Assembly: GCA_020912385.1 (NCBI GenBank)
Contig: CP087221.1
Span: forward strand, 124,001-188,000
Length of the DNA: 64,000 bases
Reading direction: 5' to 3'
From: Neofusicoccum parvum
Taxonomy: Eukaryota > Ascomycota > Dothideomycetes > Botryosphaeriales > Botryosphaeriaceae
Shown here: positions 12,000 through 24,800 of the stretch, piece by piece
Layout: each line of letters opens with the position of its first letter
Numbering within the stretch: the stretch's first letter is position 1
Position numbers and translations under genes: made by a program
The notes under the pieces: model-generated
The model's input: only the letters and a program-made list of their open reading frames with translations
Databases searched by the model: none
Told to the model about the DNA's origin: nothing

Positions 12000-13935
12000 A
12001 TGTTCCGACTCAGCGAGGCTGGCATGCCTGAGGATCCATCGTATCCGCCGAACCTGAAGCAGCTTGGGTACGTACACTCGATTTGTGGAGCGGCGGCTCG
12101 TTCTAACATTGTTCCAGCTACTTCATCGATGAGAAGTCTGAAATCAGAACCATCAAACCGCCTCACAACTACTACAACTTCTGGATATCGAACAATGACC
12201 GCGTCAACGAGTCCTTCCGCGAGGCCATGCATGCATGCATTAAAGAAGAGGTCGTCCACCGCATGGCGGCTTTGGGCATTCCGCCTCTCTACCTCCCCCA
12301 CCTCACCTTAGAGAAGCCGCAGAACGAACCCTCTGTCCCGATTCTCGTCACCAGCAAAGACGAGCTGAAGAAAAAGAAGAGGATCATCGTGGTCATCAAC
12401 GACGACTTCCAGGATCTCGGCCTGTGGGCCTACCGCATTGCCAGCAAGGAGCATGGCGTTGAGGCCGGATCGGTGATTTCTCTTGCAAAAGCCATGCAGA
12501 CCAACCAGTTTGCGGCCCAAGCTGCTGTTGACGGTACAGCTTCGAAGCCGTACGCAGAGAAAGGTACATCCGAGACCTTCCTGGCAGATCCCGAGAGTAG
12601 TGCCCGCACCACTTCTCCTGTTACCACACGATCACCAGAGGATGAGAAGCATGGTCTCAAAGAGCGCCTCATCTCCAAGCCTGGCGCGCAGGTTGGTCCG
12701 GAATCTCCGCTAGCAAGCAAGACAGCTGTGTCCAGTGCTGAAGATGTCCCATTCGAGGTCCCAGACAACTGGAAGACCCCTGGCTTGGTCGTATTGAACC
12801 CTGGACAGCTTCTCTACTCATACCGCCTCGATAAGGCCGTGACAAAGCAGTCTTGGGATTCCCAACCACTTAAGTCTGGCATTGATCCTGTCCCAAAGAT
12901 TGACCCGGCCTTCAACAAAATCAAGGATAACAGAACGGTTGATGAGCATGTCAAAACTTCTTTCGACAAGATTCTCAAGAACCCAGAGTGGGTGTCGCCT
13001 GAAGCCAACATCTATTTCGTCGGCCTTGGAAATGGCGGAGATGCCCTGTTGAGGGTCTTGAGCAAGGAATGTAAGTTGTTCACACCCCGACCTATAGTGC
13101 AAAGCTCTGACTGGCTATACTAGGGCCCTCATACAAAGATCGTGTTGCCGCTATTGCCTTGACTGACCCGGCTCCCATCCATGAACTCTTCGACGACCAC
13201 GACTTCGTTGCCTTCCTGCGCCATCGCGCTCGCGCATTGGTGCCCTCTCCTGAAGAATTCAGCACGCCGGTTGCTGTGCCTGCAAGCACAGATCATCCGG
13301 AAGAAGTCAAGCAGCGCAAGGATACGAACGAGTTCGCCAAAAGCCAGATGTCAACGACGCAGCCGGCATCTCCATGGCTGGAGGAGATGAACACCACTAC
13401 CCCTAACCCATTCTCTATTATCATGGCTGGTGCGTCGGATGCTCTCACTTCATCCATCTCCCAACTTGCTATCGACTCGATTGTCAAGTCACCCACTGAA
13501 CCGATTCGCACCACCCCCGCTCATAGTGATGAATGGGGCTACCACTACTACCCGATCCTCTCATCCGGCGAGAGGATTTTCGGCGAGGTCATCTTCCCAG
13601 TCTCCCAGCGTGCCATCCTCGCTTGGTTCGAGACTGTTGCGAACACCCCCAACTACCGCAACCCGCTATTCAAGGTCCCTGAGGTCAAGCCGGAGGGTCT
13701 TGAGGATGCAGATATCTACGATGCTACCAAGGAGCAGGGAGTTCTGGTAGATGACGCGGAAAATATCAATGCTGTCAAGGAGACGTCCGATGACAAGGGG
13801 CAGGGAGTCTTGAAGGACACTCTCCACAAGGTCGATTCTGGCAACGAGGGAGCTGGCGGCGAGGAGGAAGGAGTCTTGACGGATGTCACCAACAAGGTCG
13901 AGTCTGACAACAAGGTGGCTGAGGAAAGAAAGTAG
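12000..13935 (+). CDS. Arb2-domain protein
   Basis: Three exons (12000-12067, 12118-13070, 13124-13935) encode about 610 residues. The N-terminus, with MFRLSEAGMPEDPSYPPNL followed by GYFIDEKSEIRTI, matches the start of the Arb2 domain family, named for S. pombe Arb2, a partner of Argonaute in the ARC complex and related to the C-terminal Arb2 fold of class II histone deacetylases. Further family segments are RIIVVINDDFQDLGLWAYRI, GLVVLNPGQLLY, IYFVGLGNGGDALL and, in exon 3, RVAAIALTDPAP and WGYHYYPILSSGERIFGEVI. A low-complexity insertion (residues about 150-235) splits the domain. The C-terminal 80 residues carry three degenerate copies of a GVL-x-D...V motif. Function is unproven; chromatin or small-RNA silencing is the family-based guess. 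Confidence 0.85.
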
Positions 13936-14786
13936 ATGGACGATGAGCTTGTCTGCACTTCGATTCCTCTGACGGAAACATGCCTATTAGCAAGCCACAG
14001 GTTACAACTCAGATACCAATATCAGGGCCCACTACTCATGTGGATATAACTAGTGAGCAACATGAAAATTTCATCCAGATGCAGCATTATGCAGAACTAC
14101 TGTGGTTCAAATGCAAAAGCCATCCGGGCAGATACTTCAACTTCTCGTGTAGCTGCCTTGCTTCACGCGTTCTGCCGGCTGAAGCGTCTCTCTATACTGC
14201 CACTTCCTTTTACGACCCACTGCGATGTCTCTGCACGCTGAGACGGCTCACACCAACCATTAGCTGTAGCATCACTCTGCACTTTCCTCTGATTATCAAT
14301 GACAATGACCAACTTCTGCCACCTCAAAGCCGCCGGCGCGTGTGCGGAATGAATTTTCGGCATTTTCGGCACATGATGAGCGCCGGTCTTCGGCGCTTGG
14401 CAAACGTGAAGCGAGGAAGTTGTTGATCTGTTGAATACCGGTTGGTCACGGTGGCGCCGTGGGGTGCTGGGGAAATTTTTCATCATCTGCTTCCTGAGGC
14501 GGCATGACTTGGCTTAACGCCGACGGAAAACCTTGCCAAATACAGGCTGCAGCCCTTGCGCTCCTATGTCCGCAGTATGTCCGGATGCACGTACTAGTTG
14601 CACAAGCTTCAAGGCTGAACAACTTGCACTGGCCACTGCTTTCGCTTCAGTGCCCGGGTTGAGGATGGGCTGGCTACGGCTCTGGGGAAAGATCTGGAAC
14701 AAGGACTGGACCCCAGATTGAGCTGCAAGGTCGATTTTAGGTTTTGGGGGAGGGGTTCGCGTGTGGTCGCGACAGAGGGATGTGTT

Positions 14787-14796
14787 ATGATGCCAT
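14787..14796. promoter_or_regulatory. Putative CYS3/MetR site, exact match
   Basis: ATGATGCCAT fits the ATGRYRYCAT consensus of Neurospora CYS3 (Aspergillus MetR), the bZIP activator of sulfur genes. It lies almost 1 kb before the PAPS reductase start, which is far, so the assignment is weak. Confidence 0.3.
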
Positions 14797-15531
14797 CCGT
14801 ACCATGGCTGACTCGACGGAAAAGGCAAGATTACATCACTGGCCGGCTCGGTCCGCCGTAGGCGCGAAGATCCACTGCTCCGCGCGGAAGGGCGCGGAAG
14901 AAGCTCGTCCGATAAAGAATCTGACCGACCCGGCCAGCAGCGAGTTTCTAATCGCAAACGCGCAGCACAAAGAGCTAGGGGTGAGAGCGGGCGACAGGTC
15001 ATTGTCAGCAGCAGCGGCGCGCAGGCCCTTGATCCGCCCAGCCAGCACCAGCCGGATCGGATGCGGCGAAAAAACCCCACTCGATACGTCGGGCACTGCG
15101 CCATCCGCGCTATTCTGACAGGCGAGCACGCAAGACGCTCGGCAGCTGGGGAGCTGAGGTTTCTCCGGGCTTTCCCGAGGCTGGATTCCCCGGACCCAGC
15201 GCGCTCGCCGCCGCGGTAGGGCTGAGGCGAGGGCGCGCTGCACGTGCGATGGCAGCATGCTGGACTGCAGCCGCAGCGCGACGCCCTCGCGATCGTCGAC
15301 GATGCGCAGCCGGCACCGACGCAGGTCTGAGGCAGGGCGGACGGCGAGCGACGGCATGGCCACCTCGCGGCCGCCAGGCACGCCTCGGAGCAGCCGCCTC
15401 GATTTCTCAGCGTTCCGCGGTGAGTCAGCGCCTGCGGCTGTAACGGCGGCGCGCGATTGGCCACTTGCGGCGCAGCGTATGTGTTCGGTCGCCCGTTTGG
15501 GCGCGCTAAAATTGCGTGATCAAGAAAACTT

Positions 15532-15541
15532 ATGATGCCTT
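15532..15541. promoter_or_regulatory. Putative CYS3/MetR site, 9 of 10
   Basis: ATGATGCCTT differs from the CYS3 consensus ATGRYRYCAT at one base and lies about 230 nt before the PAPS reductase start, a usual distance for a fungal activator site. A shorter 8-base match lies at 16793-16800, between the two sulfate genes. Confidence 0.3.
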
Positions 15542-15773
15542 CAGGTCTGTGATTTCAAAGACGGAGCCGCTGGCGCCTGCCGGCGTTATATGCCCGATGT
15601 GACTCTCAGACACGAGCAGTTAAGTCGCCGCCCTCCGCTTTCGCACCTCTCTTCTTCAACATCTCTCGTCGTCGAAGTCATCTTGAATTGTCGCGGTGTA
15701 ATTGCTTGAGAAAGCGCCACACGTCTTCGCAAGCCACCACAGAGCCCCTGCGCCATCTACGCGAGACCCCACC

Positions 15774-16725
15774 ATGTCCGACTCCCACTACGACTGCCAG
15801 TCTCCCAGGGAGGTTGAGTCGGGCTATGCGAGCGGCTGTTCGAGCGAGGCTTCCATGCCCGACATCTTCTTCAGCAAGGCGCACCTCAAGTTCATCAACG
15901 CCCAATTAGCCAAGCTCGAGCCGGAAGGTGTGTTTCACTGCTACCCCGCCCGCGGCTCCCGCTAACAAAGGGGATGCAGAAATCCTGAGGTGGTGCCTGA
16001 TCACCCTCCCGTCGCTCTTCCAGACGACGGCATTTGGCTTGAGCGGTCTTGTCACCCTCGACATGCTGTCGCGCCTGCCGAACCCCACCAAGACCAATGT
16101 CGACCTCATCTTCCTCGACACGCTGCACCACTTTTCCGAGACCCTTGCTCTGGTCGAGCGCATCAAGAGGAGGTACAGCCACTTCAACCTGCACGTGTAC
16201 AAGCCAGCCGGCTGCGACACGGCCGAGGCCTTTGCGGCCAAGCATGGCGAGAGGCTGTGGGAAACCAACGACGAGCTGTACGACTTCGTCGCCAAGGTCG
16301 AGCCTGCCCAACGCGCCTACGCCGAGCTCCAGGTCAAGGCCGTCCTGACCGGCCGGAGACGCAGCCAGGGCGGCAAGCGCGGCGACCTGGACATCGTCGA
16401 GGTGGCCGAGGACGGGCTGATCAAGATCAACCCGCTCGCCAACTGGTCGTTCACCGACGTGCAGAACTACATCGAGAAGAACAACGTGCCGTACAACGAG
16501 CTCCTCGACCGGGGCTACAAGAGCATCGGCGACTGGCACTCGACGCAGCCAGTGGCGCAGGGCGAGGACGAGCGGGCGGGGCGGTGGAAGGGCCGCGAGA
16601 AGTCGGAGTGTGGCATTCACAACAAGAAGTCACGCTACGCGCAGTTCCTGGCGGAGCAGGAGAGGAAGAGGCAAGAGGAGGCGTTAAGTAGGGCGCTGGA
16701 GTCGGCGCACGTCGGCGCGTCATGA
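15774..16725 (+). CDS. Phosphoadenylyl-sulfate (PAPS) reductase
   Basis: Two exons (15774-15927 and 15980-16725) encode 299 residues. The enzyme reduces PAPS to sulfite using thioredoxin, the step after APS kinase in assimilatory sulfate reduction; the yeast orthologue is Met16. Family signatures are TTAFGLSGLVTLDML (nucleotide-binding region), VDLIFLDTLHHFSETL, NPLANWSFTDVQNYI and the C-terminal catalytic motif ECGIH with its single reactive cysteine. The extra cysteine pairs of iron-sulfur APS reductases are absent, which fits PAPS specificity. A serine-rich N-terminal extension of about 30 residues precedes the core. The gene lies immediately upstream of ATP sulfurylase on the same strand, linking two steps of one pathway. 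Confidence 0.95.
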
Positions 16726-17743
16726 GAAGCCTCGGCTCGTTTCTATTTTTTGCAGCATATTAGCATCGGCGTTGGTTAGCATTCGGATGAGCATGATGCC
16801 CCAGCTCGCAGGACGGCGTTTTGATTTGCAGGATGGAGATATCAACAGATTTCTGGCTTTGTTCCTTCGCTTAAACTGGACAGATTGAAAAGCAAAAGGG
16901 GATGGAGGGTCGGCGAGTCGGAGAATAAGTACGTAGACAGCTGATACCTGCCTGTTGCAGCGCAGCAATTGAGGCGGCCAACCGCCAGTTTAACACGCAG
17001 CGAGTGCATGGATAGATCTGCGTGCGCGTCTTGGCATTTTGGAGAAACAAGCAACCTTTAATTCCAGCTCTCAAACGGGCCTCCCGCCACGGGCCCCTCT
17101 CCGCTGCAAATCGCGCACCGTGCCAGCAGCGCTCAGCCGACGGACGGCCCACAGCAGCGCCCCGCGGCAGTTGGCGGTGGTTGTTTGCGACGCCGCGCTC
17201 GGCGGCCGCTGGAGGCTGCCCGGCGGCGCCTGGCACTGGCCGACCAAGGCCCTTGGCCGGGTCGCGTCATTGCCCGGCGCAAGCGCGAGGATTTTTTCTG
17301 GCGCGGCGGGCGCGACAGCGGCATTGGCATGGCACGCATTGATGGCGGCGGCGCAGAAGAGGTGGCCTCGCGGACAGCAACGCAATCCCCCTCGAGCGTC
17401 ATCCCCAATCTGAGACCCGCGACATTCCCAATCTATTCAAGTCGCACATCCTTCCGCGCCGGCTCGTGCGGCAGCTTCCCAGTTGGACGAGTCGTTGAGC
17501 GGGAGCGCATCGGCCAACGCTGTTGACGCGGCAGGCTGGCTTGATTGTCATTAGCTCTACGTACTGCCTGCTGAATTTCGGCATCCCTGCCCGCCGGCCA
17601 AGGCCAGGGCCCAAAGCGGACACCACGCCTCCAGCAGACCCATATATATCCGCCCGCTGCCCCTCCAGAGCATGTCTTTTCCTGCCGCCGCCGCTGCTGC
17701 TCCCCTCCCGCATCCCATCTCCCCAGAACACTCGTCGCGAAAC
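16726..17743 (+). promoter_or_regulatory. Intergenic/promoter region of ATP sulfurylase
   Basis: One kilobase between the two sulfate genes. A TATATAT element lies at about 17643, roughly 100 nt before the ATP sulfurylase ATG, followed by a C/T-rich leader. ATGATGCC at 16793 partly matches the CYS3 consensus. No gene was seen. Confidence 0.45.
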
Positions 17744-20723
<2,980 letters not shown>

Positions 20724-20728
20724 AAAAA
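20724..20728 (-). terminator. Pol III oligo-T terminator of tRNA-Pro(CGG)
   Basis: Five T in a row on the - strand, starting 9 nt after the 3' end of the tRNA acceptor stem. No run of four T occurs inside the tRNA gene or its two introns on this strand. Confidence 0.75.
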
Positions 20729-20736
20729 GAAATCGG

Positions 20737-20915
20737 GGCTCAGCCGGGGATCTGACGGTCAACTGTTAGTCAACTGGAACTCGCGCAAGGATCGAACATC
20801 GAAACTTACCGAACCCGGGGCCTGTCACAATTCAAGCGTATGAAGCTTTCAACACCTCTAAGAGGCGTGGGAGCTGGTACCCGAAGCGACAATCATACCA
20901 CTAGACCACTGAGCC
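20737..20915 (-). tRNA. tRNA-Pro(CGG) with two introns, one in the T-loop
   Basis: Exon blocks on the - strand are 20915-20880, 20829-20810 and 20751-20737 (71 nt plus discriminator C). The acceptor stem GGCTCAG pairs perfectly with CTGAGCC. The anticodon loop carries CGG (20883-20881), and the T stem CCGGG pairs perfectly with CCCGG. The first intron, 20879-20830 (50 nt), sits after position 37, the canonical place. The second, 20809-20752 (58 nt), lies inside the T-loop after TTCG. It begins GTAAGT, has a CTAAC box at 20769-20765 and ends CAG. Without it the T-loop reads TTCGATC. The insertion splits the B box, but carries its own GTTCGATCC at 20797-20789. A scan that models only the canonical intron would probably miss this gene. 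Confidence 0.85.
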
Positions 20916-23149
20916 GATCGTCCGAGGCTTGGGAGCTCGGAGTGGATTTGTGTGATTGGTTGGAGGTTAGTTCGCGGCGGGTACGCTTATGTCGAGAGCG
21001 CCGCGTGGGCGCAGGAGAGCGTGCGTGGCTTAACCGAGATGCTGACGCCTGACGCGTTGTGGCGCGCTGACGACGACGGGTACGACAACGACCACGACGA
21101 CCGTTTCGCGTGGTGGGACGAAGCTCATGCTTAAGACGCCGGCGTGGCGCGCGAGAGCCCCTTTTCGACCCGGCCCTGGCTGCGCTCGTCTGGAGCGTCT
21201 GGCCGGCCGCCTGCGCGAGTTGCCCTGCACGCCGGAGACCGACGCCCGGCCCTGAAGCAGCAGTCGCGGCGCCTGGCACCGGACATGTGTCTCTGTCTTG
21301 CGACATGAGGCTCCAGACGCCCTCTCGCCTTGCAGTTGTGCCTCGCTGCTCGCTGCAAATCGGCGGTCCTGCTTCTGGCGCCACGAAAAGCTTAAAGCTC
21401 GCACAGCTAGTCCAAGACGCAACACCGAGGAAGCACCACAAGCACGCATCCTTCGGCCTCTCCGCACCCGCCACTAGAGAGGGACAAGAAAAAAAAAAGA
21501 TAGAGACAAGAGCGAAACCGAACCCCGGTCTGGAAATCAGATTTAGAAACGGCCAGCACCGAACCATCCCTATGCCGCGGTCCGCAGCGATCACCGCTCC
21601 GCAACCCCTCCTCGATGCTTAATCGGGCTTGTCTTCTCCCCGCCAACGTCTTGGTCCTCCCACTTCCCTCGGCCCTCAACAGCGCCCTCCCCGACTCCTG
21701 CTCTCGTCATCATTACTAACCCAGCAGGCCAACCCCCATCCGATCTCAATTTCCCCCTCTTTCCCTCCCGGCGCCGGGGAGAACCCCGTTCAGGCACGGA
21801 TGCGCCATTGGACGCAACCGCCGTCCCTTTAAGTCCGGGGAGGGGTAGCTGTCGTCGGGCCGCCATCCCGGCCGCATAGGCCCCCATGCTATTGCGAAGA
21901 AGAAGAGAGGGTCGTTGCGAGAGTCGTTGAGGGAAGAGGAGGCGTCGTGGTGGAAGGGGGGGAAAAGGAGCCTCGGAATCACATGCGGATTTCTTTCAGA
22001 CGTTCGAGGTTGCGGGATGGTGCGAGCACCAATGCAGCGTGGAGCGGGCCGCGAGGCGCGGGTGAAGTATAGCCTGGATGTGGCCCGGCCGGGCTATCGT
22101 GAGCGTGCTCGATTGGGGTGCGGGGGTGTTTGGGCGGTTGCGGAGAGGATGCAAGGGAGGGAGTGGGTGGGGATGGGGGCGGATTGGGCCGAGGAGATGG
22201 TCTTATAGAGAGACGCTGCGTTACTATGGATTCTATCTCTGAGTCGGCTACTTGGACTTGTGGGGGCGATGGTGTTGTGGGTGAGTCGGTTGGCGTTCGT
22301 GATTTTGAGGAGGGGTGGTGGTGCGGACGCGGGGTTAACAGCAGCCAACGCAAGTAGCGGGAGATCTATTGCAAGCTAAAGGACGCAAAGAAGCTATAGG
22401 TGGTAGGTTTGCGGAGCTACTGTTATGTTGCTAACGTTATGGTACATTAAAAGGAGACAACGGGCGGTGAGTTGAAGCATTCGTTCTGATGCGAGAAAGC
22501 TCTTACAACCAGACGTCAAAGCCACCCATCCAAGTACTTCAACTCCCGTTAACCATATACCGTTACACTCGTCTTCAGATGGAGAATTATTACGCTGAAA
22601 TAGCGCAGTGGTTACCCTGCCTTCGGCAACTTACAGCAAAGACATGTCCAGACTCGGCCTTACGCTATAGTACACATTCTGTGTACAATCACTGTGCAGC
22701 TGACCACAAGTCGCAGAAAGCATCAATCAACCAAAAATTGCATCCTCGCCGTTTTTAAGTCACTCCAGATGGGATGGTCCATCGTTCGGAAGATACAAAA
22801 TTCACCCTTTCGCTCGAATCAAGCTTTGCTCCGCAACCATCAACTCCATAATCACGACGAATCATAACCAGATCAGAAAGCCAGGTGCATCGACAGTGGA
22901 CTATCTACTTGACGTTTTACTCAATGACGCCGTCTCCCCGAGTTGTTCGAAAGACAACGCGACCAGAACTTCTCAACGCGGTCCTTCCCCGAGCGCCTCA
23001 ACGACTCTTGAACAACCACCCACTCACTCTCGAGCCTACTCCCACACCATAATCGATCGCTTCGAACTTCTCGACACCCCTCGCAGAAATGGCAAACCCC
23101 CGCCAGCCTCATCCTCGCTTGTGCCGTCCAAACACAAACACATCGCGCC
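20916..23149. other. Intergenic region, no intact gene seen
   Basis: Over 2 kb upstream of the tRNA gene. Open frames at 20893-21594 (-) and 21110-21622 (+) overlap each other, are Arg/Ser-rich and lack domains. From 22350 the base composition becomes more AT-rich. Short frames at 22489-22758 and 22896-23324 may include remains of the N-terminal part of the decayed DUF3176 gene that follows, but I cannot support this. Confidence 0.4.
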
Positions 23150-24069
23150 TTGCTGGTTCGCAGATTGCACGGCTTGTGGTATTGGGAGTTCAGTGGTGCC
23201 ATGCTCAGCACCTGCTGTATCGTCACCATTGTTGCCGTCCTTCCATATATCCACACCAACCCGCTCACACACTGGAGGCTCTTCGTGGCTCCGAACACGC
23301 TCATATCTACATTCATTACCGTAGCCAAGGCCTCGCTGTTGTTTGTCGTGGCTGAAGGCCTGCATCGACTGAAACGCCTATATTTTCAGGGACGGGCAAA
23401 TCATATCGAACGTCTGAATGCTTTCAATGAAGCTAATAAAGGGCCTTGGGGGAGCGTCTGTTTACTCATACAATAGGGTGGCAGAGAGAGGGCTTTCCCG
23501 GCCTCTTATGGCGCACTGATTGTGCTGACGATATTGGAGATGGAGCTAGCGGCACAGCAGATTTTGGCATTTGAGACGAGGGGCATGCCGGTTCAAGGGG
23601 TTTTAGTGAGGCGCCGGTTCCCTACACTTACCTACAACGAGCTCGACAACCTTGGTGGGTACTGTCTTGTTTTTCGGACATTATGCCCTGGAGCTGATCT
23701 AGAGTTGTACGTCACACTCAGGCAGCAGTTATGACTTTACCCTTCAAAGCGGTATGTACGATGTGAAATCGCCAAAGAATTTGGTCTGCCTGACTGGAGA
23801 CTGCCCATGGCGACCTTTCCTTCGCCAGGCTTTTGGAGTACCTGCAAGGCCATCACTAACAATGTAACCCATGCGGAGTCCACCAAGTGTCCTTACCGTG
23901 GTGTTCGATATCACATCATGTGATGATACGTATGCGTAAGCTGGTGCTTATCCTGCTCAGCATGATCTTCATCGGATTCGTCATCTGGACCAACTCCCGA
24001 CATGGCACACCTCTCTGGAAATCAAGCCCCCTACTGCTTCTCCTACAGTCTGGAAGGATAGATGAATGA
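23150..24069 (+). pseudogene. Decayed DUF3176 membrane protein gene
   Basis: The fungal DUF3176 membrane family can be recognised in pieces. One frame from 23150 gives GLWYWEF, two hydrophobic helices, LHRLKRLYFQGRA and NEANKGPWGSVCLLIQ. It is then interrupted by TAG at 23474-23476 and continues in the same frame with SYGALIVLTILEMELAAQQI. The stop falls where the family usually has tryptophan (TGG to TAG). A further piece at about 23930-24069 has a membrane helix and then TPLWKSSPLLLLLQSG, which resembles the C-terminal helix region of the family. The middle of the usual 500-600 residue protein is missing or scrambled. This is a gene relic, possibly damaged by G-to-A mutation. Confidence 0.7.
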
Positions 24070-24800
24070 TGAGCCCAGAGCTGAGGATAGAGCGGATATC
24101 GATGCGTTGACCAAGGATAAGATTGCACGTCCGCAGAGGAATGGGAAGGGCAAGTAGGCCTTTGTGAAGTCCTGATTACTAGAAGGGGAGAAATTTCGAT
24201 TCCAGACTGCCGCTTCTGCAGCATGGAACATTACGAGGTTTTGAACATTTGGTCAGAATTTAGGAAAATTCGGGCGTACCGCTGTGTGGAGTGTCCTCTG
24301 CGTTGGTTCTGCAGAAACATGACCATTTGAGAGGTTTCCGTCTTTTTGCTGTTTTTCACAATTGATACTTATGTCATTGTTATTATTTCGCGTAATCTTT
24401 GGAGGATGCAGGAGGCGATGCGTACAGCGGAAAGCGTAAGACGCAGTGCGTAACGCGTAAAGCTCAAAGCGTAAAGCGTAGAGCGTACGGCGTATGGCGG
24501 AACACCTCAACGTACCCCTTTCTCCAAAGATATACCAATTGATATATCTATTATTATCCATCCCATGTCTTATCATGCTCGCTTGGGACAGATTAGTCAA
24601 ATCAAGCGAAATATGCATGTGGGTTCTTCGATTTGCCTCCGCTCGTCTTGCACAGCCAGTGCAACGCTCGCATTCTCGACCAAAAGCCGCCCCCAAACGC
24701 TGACGCTTGAGCTTAAACAAGTTTTTCTTGACTGAAGTTTGATTCTATTCTACCACAAACTCACATGTTTACCCGCAAAAAAGCCACAACCCTCCCTCCA
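24070..24800. other. Intergenic region after the DUF3176 relic
   Basis: AT-richer DNA with no intact gene. A remnant of the DUF3176 C-terminal tail may extend to about 24157 in another frame. It contains the GCGTA-rich simple repeat listed separately, and ends at the 3' end of the GH3 gene. Confidence 0.4.
24419..24497. repeat. Irregular GCGTA-rich tandem repeat
   Basis: Eight GCGTA pentamers occur in about 80 nt, mostly as AAAGCGTA or GCGTAAAGC units spaced 7-13 nt apart. It reads as a degenerate short tandem array in noncoding DNA. Confidence 0.6.

Larger units (their letters stand above)
13936..15773. other. Intergenic region upstream of PAPS reductase
   Basis: About 1.8 kb without a convincing gene. 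A 316-codon frame on the - strand (14514-15464) is rich in Arg, Ser, Pro and Cys with no domain and is treated as a chance frame. A TATA-like TTATAT occurs at about 15586, roughly 190 nt before the PAPS reductase start. Two CYS3-like sites are listed separately. Confidence 0.45.

Noticed and set aside
14514..15464. Open frame of 316 codons on the - strand
   Set aside because: Arg/Ser/Cys/Pro-rich composition, no domain, several competing frames on both strands; typical chance frame in GC-rich DNA upstream of the PAPS reductase gene.
14787..16800. CYS3-like motifs as proven regulators
   Set aside because: Short degenerate consensus with one exact and two partial matches; kept only as low-confidence sites.
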